Part shown: piece by piece, positions 19,069 to 26,381 of the stretch
Position numbering within the stretch: the first letter of the stretch is position 1
Layout of the letters: every line of letters begins with the position of its first letter
NCBI GenBank assembly: GCA_039111635.1
Contig: JBCAQO010000110.1
Location: 1-26,381, forward strand
DNA length: 26,381 bases
Direction of reading: 5' to 3'
DNA from: Heterobasidion occidentale
Taxonomy: Eukaryota > Basidiomycota > Agaricomycetes > Russulales > Bondarzewiaceae
Made by a program: the position numbers and the translations under genes
The notes under the pieces: generated by a model
Databases searched by the model: none
The model's input: only the letters and a program-made list of their open reading frames with translations
What the model was told of the DNA's origin: nothing

Positions 19069-21364
19069 TCATGCGTTTTCCTTATACTCGATAGAATCCT
19101 TCTCCTTCTCGACAGAGGCGGCGTGCTTGCTCCCATTCTTGCCCGCCCACGCCTGCTCAACCGAGGCTGGCAGCGCGCCGTCCACCACCAGTGCGCTTTC
19201 CGGGAAAGCAGACGCTATGGCGATCCGCGTCTGGGAGAGCTCGTCGATGTTGCGGAAGTGGAAGCCACGCTTAATGGATTGGTCGATGACGAGGCCGCTG
19301 TTTCACAAACGCCTTGTGGTCAGCATCGCCGCTGTCTATGGGTAGCGAAGGGACGTACATGGCGTAGGCAGACATGGCTACGTAGCCAGAGAATGGAACG
19401 AGATATGAATGACGCGTGAAGGTCTTGTCAGCCAGAGCGCCTTGTGCGGGCGGGTACCATGCACCCCCTCCCACGCCCTATCATGAACGGCATTAATTTT
19501 CACAGCGTATATGAGAACTTGTAGATGGTGACGTACCATGACGATGAGGCCAGAACCACGCTTGGTATGAACCCCCAAATTCTTCGTTCCCAGAGTGAAG
19601 ATGCACTGGAAACGAGGGTGTCAGATCTGCATAAATAAATGCGATAAGTGGTTACATACTGGATAGCAGATACTTTCGAAGAAGAACAAGAGGAACAAGC
19701 AAGCAATGCCGCCGTTGCCTCCCGCGAGAGCAACGCCGAGACAGAACGCGCAGCACGCAATGCCATAAGCGCTGAGCACGAGCGCAGGATCGAGCCACTT
19801 GAGCAGGGCGACTCCTATAAATCTAGATATTTTCGGTTGTTACTACACGTAGAAACGGTCCAGGGTAAAGGAAAACGAACCTCCCGCCCGTGAACGTGAG
19901 CTGACAAAATGAGAACATCAAGCTGGCCTTGGAGTGGTCGATGCCCACGCCTTGTTCAGTAAGGTAATTAACTACAAATGATGCGACAGTGATCTGTGCT
20001 CCGCTAAATGAGATGGTTAGAGTCGTTCCAGACGAAAACAATAGAACACGTACCAATACGCCATCTGAGCTACGAAACCAAAGATACACCTGTATTGTTT
20101 CCAGAAGGGACCAATGTCATCTTCGACGAGCCCAGCATCCTCGATCTCCTTTTCGAGAGCTTCTTCGGTTATCTCAGGTAGATCGCAGAAGCTGTCATAC
20201 CACAAGTCAGCCCTATCATCTTCCCCTTTCAGACTTACTTACAAGAATAGAATGTTGAGAAGCAGCCCTAATGCAGCGACCGCCAGGTAAACCCAAAGAG
20301 CAAGTATGAATTTTGAAATCTTTTTACCAGATAGATACGATTTTGCTTACCATTGAACGTTCGTAAGTGAGTTCGCGTTCTTTCCCTTGAAGAAGTATGT
20401 CGAAGCGATCAGAGGACCAGCAAACGAAGCAAGTCCTTGGAAGCCTTGGCTGAAGTTCAACCGCATTGCCGCATATTGCGGCGTGCCGAGTACAGCTATG
20501 TACGAATTGGCTGCGACTTCAAGGGTGGCCAATCCACATCCTGCGCAAGAACGATTATGAAGATAGGCAAGAATCTGAGAACGAGTGGGCATGACGGACC
20601 GATGACGAATGTAGATCCGACGAAGCCGCCGTATTTCTCAAATTTGGCAGAGGGCCAAAAGAAAACGGCACCTTGTAACACGATGGGCGTCAGGAGTGGA
20701 TGTATAAATAGATGTAATCAAGATTCACCTAATGAGTACAAGGTAAGACCCAAGTGGATGCCTTTCTGCACGATAGGTGATGATGAGGGATAGCTGGTCG
20801 ACTGGGTTCGTCAGCGCTTACTTTGTAGCCGTAGTGTCTCATCTAAAATTCGGGGTTAGATTGAAGAACGTTCAACACACGGCGATACACTTACGAATAT
20901 TCCCGCGAATGGCGCCCACACAAAGTACGCTCCCTAGAGCGTTACGTCGGTCAGGTGGAGTATAGGCGCCTCATTGACAAGACATGATCCGTACAAAATA
21001 AGCAAGTTGCAAGAGCGTGCTCTGGAGCTTCGAGATACCGAAGACAGTTTGGAAGTGGGAGTTGAGGACATCGAGAAGCTACACGCAACGGTGTGAGAAA
21101 GGCGTGATGAGGGAAGCGTGCGTCGAACGAACTCACCCCGTATGCGAAACCCCCTGATGAAGGTCAGAGTTTACGGGTGAGGCACGCTACAAAGACCAGA
21201 GACTGCGGACGTACACGTGAAGAACAAGCTGGTGACGAGAGCGAATGCGAATGCCCAGCGCGCGAACGAAAGCTCACTACCTGTGGACCGGAGTCGCGAT
21301 CAGTGACGTCGAATGAAGGGTGGGTGTGGTGCAGCATGCCTGTTGTTCCAGCGGGGGGAGCCAT
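19069..21364 (-). CDS. MFS permease, FHS (fucose/hexose:H+ symporter) type
   Basis: Twelve-helix proton-coupled transporter of the FHS family, expected in the plasma membrane with a sugar substrate. Start MAPPAGTTGMLHHTHP at 21364, stop at 19069-19071, with about a dozen short introns. Diagnostic segments: FFTWGFAYG/LLDVLNSHFQ (helix 1), AYFVWAPFAGIF, MRHYGYK/KGIHLGLTLYS, GAVFFWPSAKFEKYGGF, CGLATLEVAANSYIAVLG, MRLNFSQGFQGLASFAGPL, a charged central loop (LPEITEEALEKEIEDAG), GAQITVASFVVNYLTEQG, LKWLDPALVLSAYG, CIFTLGTKNLGVHTKRGS and GVGGGAWYPPAQGALAD. The first-helix and ATLE/N/RLNFSQ motifs match FucP-type transporters. One-base breaks occur at CC 21288-21289 and TTT 19301-19303; one splice acceptor near 20295 lacks AG. 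The tail is charged and cytoplasmic. Confidence 0.88.
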
Positions 21365-21718
21365 GACGAGGCAGACAAGGGATCATGCTAAGTTCGCAAG
21401 CCTTTTAAGGCGTCCTGGATATCAAGGGCATACTCCACATCCGATAGATCTGGTGAGGGGATATGCATAAATGGATTTTGTGGGGAAGCATCTGGGGTAG
21501 CCCCGTGATACCCTGTGATGCCTGCGGTCCGGACAGGCTGTCAGACCAGTACAGCGGCGAGAGCACGGCCGCGGACTGTCCTCGATCGATGTCAAACATT
21601 TTGGCCGATAATTTTCGTGAACTCTGCAGCAGTCCAAGGCTGGGTGTTCGAGCAAGATGACTGCTAAAAGTGAATCGTTAAATTGCTAGACCGATGAAAC
21701 TGCAGTGAAATCACCCAA
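21365..21718. other. Upstream region of the FHS permease
   Basis: Contains the permease promoter. Short frames exist on both strands, but none has recognisable motifs. It may also hold the last exon of the weak gene candidate to the right. Confidence 0.35.
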
Positions 21719-22245
21719 CTATAGCGCTTGAGTCTACCGTATGTGTCCCGAGGTACACTGCGGTCAAAAACGTGGTGTCGTGACCGGGCGAAAGGTCGTT
21801 ACGGACGATGCGCTCTTTGATGCGCTCCGTCCCCGACTGCGCTAAGCAGAACGCGTGCTCGTTCCGAATATCCGAGCCGACGCGATCGACATGTCGGTAC
21901 CTTTGACACCTACCGGCAATATCCTGCTTCCCCGCATTGCAAGACCTCTGGCACCCCTCCCGCCCTCACAAGTGATCATGCGCGGACTACCTCCACCATC
22001 TGTTGCAGCAGCCAGTGATTTTAAATGGCAAACACGTCGACCTTGAACCTTCTGGACTATGGTGAACATATCAGCATTGTCGGGAGGCGCCGAAGGCTGC
22101 GGCGCGTCTTGGCGGATGGCTTCGCGATACGAATGCCCCGCACTTTTCGAGACTTCTCCGCATGAGGGGCGGTAAATTGATTCATTCGATCGAAATTTGA
22201 CGCAGATCGGAGGACAGCCGTCGTCGCGCAGCGTCGAGCTAGCAT
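21719..22245 (-). CDS. Possible gene for a mitochondrially targeted protein, unrecognised
   Basis: From ATG 22245 the frame gives MLARRCATTAVLRSASNFDR, an Arg/Ala/Ser-rich start typical of a mitochondrial presequence. If one A is missing in an A-run near 22140, the frame continues as SAGHSYREAIRQDAPQPSAP and NADMFTIVQKVQ. Farther on, a separate open stretch (about 21719-21960) reads DIRNEHAFCLAQSGTERIKE and NDLSPGHDTTFLTAVYLGTH, which looks protein-like. Splice sites joining them are not convincing and I recognise no family. The region is GC-rich, where chance frames are long, so this is a weak call. Confidence 0.25.
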
Positions 22246-22642
22246 CAACCTCCCTCGGCCGACGCTCTAGTCAATTCAGTAGGTTGCAGCGTATATCGAA
22301 CACCCCAATTCATCAGTAACGACGCAAAAAGAGGTGCGGTGCCGCATCATTCGCACCTGAGTCGATCGGGTGCGGTATGTCCACGTCGTTTTTGCTTCTT
22401 TCGAACTGTTCCCAGATGCCAGACTTTTCTCAGTCTGAAAATAATCAGACGTATCGTAGGCGAATCGATGCGGGCTGAACATGAAATAGGCTAAATTCGT
22501 CTCTGCGGCGGAGGAAAGGGGGAAACTGGGGCGCCTCTCTAGATGCGTATGTGCTCCGCTTTCAAACAACGTTTGGGTCTTTTATTTTGACATTTGACAT
22601 GTGTAACGTCTTGATGAAGCACAGATGTGACTGGAAGGTTCG
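22246..22642. other. Intergenic between two weak gene candidates
   Basis: No motif, repeat or splice structure seen. A short palindrome GGTTC-GAT-GAACC lies just at the start codon of the next candidate. Confidence 0.35.
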
Positions 22643-22850
22643 ATGAACCGCGAGACACCATTACTTGCGTACGCCCTGTAAGTTCCCATGTCGTCAATGC
22701 TTACTATCGATCACATATAGCGAGTACCACGAGTAAGTAGGCGTATTGACGGCGTCTACAGTGCTGCTTGGTAGGACCGTTGTGGTCATGTATCTCTTCT
22801 GGGAGGGTGCGGGCGATATCCGCAAGTCTTTCGCTCAGTACATGTCATGA
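22643..22850 (+). CDS. Possible small protein (about 40 aa) with a 12-base micro-exon
   Basis: Three exons with strong splice signals: 22643-22677, donor GTAAGT; 22721-22732 (12 bases) between an ATATAG acceptor and a second GTAAGT donor; and 22775-22850 after GGTAG. Joined, they keep one frame: MNRETPLLAYALEYHETV followed by VVMYLFW, a short hydrophobic stretch, and a charged end GDIRKSFAQYMS. Two perfect GTAAGT donors spaced this way are unlikely by chance. The product could be a one-pass membrane micropeptide or the first exons of a longer gene whose later exons I cannot find. I recognise no family. Confidence 0.35.
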
Positions 22851-23257
22851 CGGATGGTTGAAATGAATGGCACGTTTTCCAGAAAGGTACCGACTTCCCA
22901 TGTGAGCGCGCCTATATATATGAATGACCGTTATACGTACCAGGATGCTCCGGCGAATGGACTGGCCAGACCGAATTGTAAGGGGACTATTGGCTGCAGC
23001 AAGATTCACGCAGTCACATCGCATTAGTACGGGCAACGTTTAGGAGTTGGTTTGCAAAAGGCCTTAGCACAATTACATAGCTGTCTCTACACCCAATACA
23101 TGAGGCTTTGTACGCTGTTCACCATTCGGCACAACGAGGATGATCGCAAGACACGAGGTAACTGGCCTTCTGTTGACCGTTCCACGGATGGGACCTACAA
23201 CGCCAGGCCTCCACGTTTTCTTCACGCCGGGTCAGGGCTCAGGAGCACTCTAATTAG
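22851..23257. other. Region upstream of the disordered-protein gene
   Basis: Must hold the promoter and the first exon(s) of the gene whose reading frame opens at 23258. Several short frames occur on both strands, none decisive. No repeats seen. Confidence 0.35.
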
Positions 23258-25617
23258 CTCGGAGAGTCCGTCGCAGGGCCCTTCCCTCAAGCAGGTCCCC
23301 ATCTGAAGGACTTGCCAGAGGCCCGACGTTTTCATCCAAGAAATCCTTTCGGTCGAGACTCGCGCGCAGCCTTCGGGGCTCTCTGCGTAGCTCGACCGGC
23401 GCTGCCGAGGTCCCAGCTTCAGGCTTTATTGCGCATCCATTCCCGGACAATCCTCGCCTGTTCTCATTCGGGAGCAACGGCCTCAGCACCGTCGTCGAGG
23501 AGGACCCATCTGCTGTGAGTGATGGGGTGCAGGATATCGAGCCCGTCTCGCGGGAAGACGTACCAACTGTGGGGCCTGTTGCGGACGCTGTGCCTACAGG
23601 TCCGTCTAAGCCATCCCCTTCTCTGGCCGATGCCATCGACAAAGCACTGTCCATTGTCCCACCCGAGCGCTCGAGGACCCTCTCCAGTGCACGCCAGCAG
23701 AGCGACATTTCTGATCCGTTCGCGACGCCGAGCAACTATCGTTCGCCCATCGATTCCCTGCATCCTGTGTCGCTGCTGTCGCGCCCCTCGTCGTTTCACA
23801 GTCCGGTGGAGAAGACGTCGACGTCGATCCGGAGACGGAGTTCGAGCCGAGCATCGCGGCAGTCCCGCCAGTCGTCGCGTCACATCAGCGATTTGCAGGA
23901 CCTGAGGCTTATCCTCGACTTCCCATACCCGCCCAGCCACCTTCCCACCCCCGTCGATTCGGCAAAGCCGGCCGGGACCGCGCACGACCGCTCGCCCGCG
24001 CCCATCGGCGACGACTCGTCCGTGTTCTACGATCAGGACCCTTTCCGTGCAGAGTCGATTCTCGAGAAGGATCCTGTGGACGCGCGATCTTCCATAGCAC
24101 ACACCATCCCCGATTCCACCACCGCGTCGTTCCATACCGCCTTATCACGTGCAGCCACCCCCGCGCCCTCTGCACCGTCCACCTCGACCGGAACCAAGAC
24201 GAGCTCGACGTTGAAGCGCTTTGGATCACTGAAAAGCACACTGCGTGCTTCGTTTCGCACGCCGATATCTGAGATATCCTCGAATAGACCGCACAGGAGT
24301 CGGCGGCGTGTACCACACGTTCCTGCAGCGCGCCCAGAATCTTCCGAGGAACGCAGGCTTTCCTTCCACCTCCTTCCAGAGTTTGTTCCGGAAGCGCTCG
24401 TCATTGACTTCTCCTCTGCCGACAGCAGCCCTCGTACCTCCCGTGCTGCCACCTTCCATCCACAACGTTCCCTCTCGTCCTTTTATCACTCTCTCGAGGA
24501 CCTTCTCACAGGCTCCATCCCTCGCCACGACCCATCCAGCCCTCGATCTCGCTTTCAGTCCACGCCATCCCTCCCCAGTCCCCGTGGCCACGTGCGCTCC
24601 CATTCCGAACCCGTCAATCTTGTCACATCGACCGCGTCAGCAGACCTCCTCGCCCTCCCCGCCCCACTCGACCGCTGCCCCTCCCGCCTCCCAATATCAA
24701 GGCGCCATCGTCCACGCCTGTGTCGACCCCGCAGAGCTCACCGCGTCCCCGGCTTACACCGCTAGCGAGTTCCGCTGCTCGACAGCCACATCTTGGGCCC
24801 CTCCTTCTCCTCTTGGTTGTCGCGAAACGTCTTGGAGCTAGAAAAGTCCTTGGGTCATTTCGGTACCCCATCGCCGCAATCTGTGTACTCAGACGTGACT
24901 GAACTTGATCAAGAACTCGTCCAGGAGACCGACTCGGATACCGATACCATCGATCTCGATACCCAGAGGGCTCGTCCACCACCTTCTCCCTCCCCCCTCC
25001 CAGTTCCGTCGGCATTGCCCCTTCCACATCCTGCTAGCGAAGTCGTGTATATCAAGGGACGCGTTGCTATTCACGACCTCAATTCATCTGAGACCACTCT
25101 GACGACCCCAGAATCGGATATCCACCTACACTCGGACTCGACTTTCACTCTCACTTCTCCCGTCGGCTCACGCCGCACCTCGTCCTCTTCATTCTCGACG
25201 TCTTTCAGGCCCAACAGTTCCCCTTCACGGCCATACAGATCTCCCCGCTCTCGCACCTCGTCTGTCACCCGCGCGACCATCACACATTACCGACGTTCCA
25301 TAGTCGAAAGCCGAAAAAAGTCTCGTTCTCGTGGTGCGCCTTCGACCAAATCTAGAAGCTACAAGGAGAATCCATATTTCAAAGTTTGTGTTTTCGGTTA
25401 TGAACCGTGTATGTCTCTGTGCCTGACTCAGGCATCTACGCAGGGCCCCGTTCGTAAACCCGAACTCTTCTCTGATACATCCGACCAGCCGTCAGTCCCA
25501 TCTGAACGCACCGTTACGCTTCTCCCGCCGCTCGATATTATTTCTGCTGGTGAGCATAGACTGTCGTTTGAACTCTCTCAGTCTTTGGCCTTGGCGCTCA
25601 CCTCCCCTTGCTGGTGA
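23258..25617 (+). CDS. Long Ser/Pro/Arg-rich disordered protein, unrecognised (N-terminal part of gene)
   Basis: An open frame begins after a TAATTAG acceptor at 23257 and has no ATG of its own, so at least one 5' exon lies upstream. The product is intrinsically disordered: Ser, Pro, Arg and Thr dominate, with basic patches (SIRRRSSSRASRQSRQSSRH), a possible amphipathic segment (STLKRFGSLKSTLRASFRTP), an acidic stretch (TELDQELVQETDSDTDTIDL) and SRPYRSPRSRTSS. Many RxxS and SP sites suggest heavy phosphorylation. Two frame breaks are one-base indels at CC 24672-24673 and TT 24770-24771. An intron begins at about 25381 and ends in ACTCAG at 25433. No catalytic domain is visible. It is probably continuous with the segment at 25690-26381. 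Confidence 0.6.
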
Positions 25618-25689
25618 CAGTGACACCCGTCTTTGACTCTACCCCACCCCGGTTCTCCCGATTCCCCCTCGCCCTTTCCCTAAGCGCAG

Positions 25690-26381
25690 GAGTTTACCCC
25701 AGCACTGAACACTGTCCCTCACGAACTCGATATGGAAACAGCTTTCAACGCACTCGGCAAGGCCGCAGAAACAGTCGACTTTGGTGGCGAGCCGGACTAC
25801 GCGGACTTTGAGTGGTTCAAAGAGCCACCACCAGACCGGCCAGCAGTGAGCCTCCCTCGCATCGCACTGATGCCCTGTGCTCACCTCCCTCCCCTCGCCA
25901 GCCTGGACCACCCCCTGTTCCCCTTCCGCCCCCTCTCCCCGGCGTCATAGAGCAAAACGAGATGATCGACTTCGCCCTCAAATCCGCCCCAAACGTTCTC
26001 TACGGCCGCTTCAAACAATTCGGGCAGGTGCGCGCTCTCTCCTTCCTCTTGTCTTGCACCCTACCGACCGATCGTGGCTCATGTATGCGCGCATACGCGA
26101 ACTCAAGCTCGGCGTGCTGGGGTGGTGCGCCGAATTCAGCGAGATGATCGACGCCGTCAAGACGCTCGGCATTCACGGGAGCATGTTCGTGACGACGCGG
26201 ACGCAGGCGCTGCGCACGTGCGAAGAGATCCTCCAGCTGAACCTCGACATCAAGATGCAGATTATCATTATCCATTTGTCGTACCAGATATCCCGCCTCC
26301 GACACTTCCTGGACGCGAGCGCCGCTGGGAGACTACCCGTGCCAGACTTCCTTGGACCCTCAGCGTATCCCCATTCCCATT
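25690..26381 (+). CDS. Conserved C-terminal segment of the disordered-protein gene (partial, runs off edge)
   Basis: After a GCGCAG acceptor the frame reads EFTPALNTVPHELDMETAFN, then FGGEPDYADFEWFKEPPPDR, an intron from 25844 (GTGAGC) to about 25901, and a polyproline segment PGPPPVPLPPPLPG. It continues NEMIDFALKSAPNVLYGRFK, has a second intron (GTGCGC at about 26029 to 26129), then LGVLGWCAEFSEMIDAVKTL, GSMFVTTRTQALRTCEEILQ and a helical DIKMQIIIIHLSYQ to the edge. The dense helices contrast with the disordered part before it. The same frame phase and the coding-like sequence bridging 25600-25690 suggest one gene; a separate gene starting at ATG 25732 is the alternative. Polyproline might bind SH3, WW or profilin. 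Function unknown. Confidence 0.6.

Noticed and set aside
22630..22660. tRNA T-arm-like sequence (GGTTCGATGAACC)
   Set aside because: No acceptor, D or anticodon stems fit around it; it is only a short palindrome.
23250..24603. Long minus-strand open frames opposite the disordered-protein gene
   Set aside because: They mirror a Ser/Arg-rich plus-strand frame, have Arg/Gly-biased composition without domains, and lack splice signals.

Overview
The window looks like genomic DNA of an agaricomycete (mushroom-type) basidiomycete. Genes are compact and broken by many introns of about 45-70 bases. Their products resemble basidiomycete families: 4-coumarate-CoA-ligase-like enzymes, an FHS-type MFS permease and a Mediator subunit. 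The central mobile element is a Ngaro/DIRS-type tyrosine-recombinase retrotransposon of the kind common in Agaricomycetes. No rRNA, tRNA or CRISPR array was seen.

Layout. 1-312 (-): 5' end of an unrecognised, probably mitochondrially targeted protein that runs off the left edge. 512-3217 (-): first 4CL-like adenylate-forming enzyme. 3883-4589 (-): protein with a BCL7-like N-terminal domain. 5072-6179 (-): Mediator subunit MED7 in seven exons. 6412-13334 (+): complete retrotransposon with split direct repeats A1...B1/A2...B2, a gag-like ORF with zinc knuckles, RT-RNase H, a tyrosine recombinase, and an extra ORF between A2 and B2. 13510-16266 (-): second 4CL-like enzyme. 16884-18694 (+): membrane-anchored carbon-nitrogen hydrolase resembling apolipoprotein N-acyltransferase, divergent from the second 4CL gene. 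19069-21364 (-): FHS-family permease. 21719-22245 (-) and 22643-22850 (+): two weak gene candidates. 23258-26381 (+): long Ser/Pro/Arg-rich disordered protein followed by a conserved C-terminal segment, probably one gene, running off the right edge.

The two 4CL-like paralogues lie on the same strand and end in peroxisomal-type tripeptides (ARL and AKL). They are separated by two transcription/chromatin genes and the retrotransposon. The element sits about 230 bp upstream of the MED7 start and about 175 bp beyond the stop of the second 4CL gene. Its 159-bp A repeats look identical, so insertion is probably recent.

A window-wide oddity affects every gene model. Reading frames of otherwise well-conserved proteins, MED7 included, are broken by single-base indels that lie mostly in homopolymer runs and are mostly deletions. 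Because unrelated genes are hit in the same way, uncorrected sequencing error is the simplest explanation. The apparent pseudogenes should be read with that in mind.
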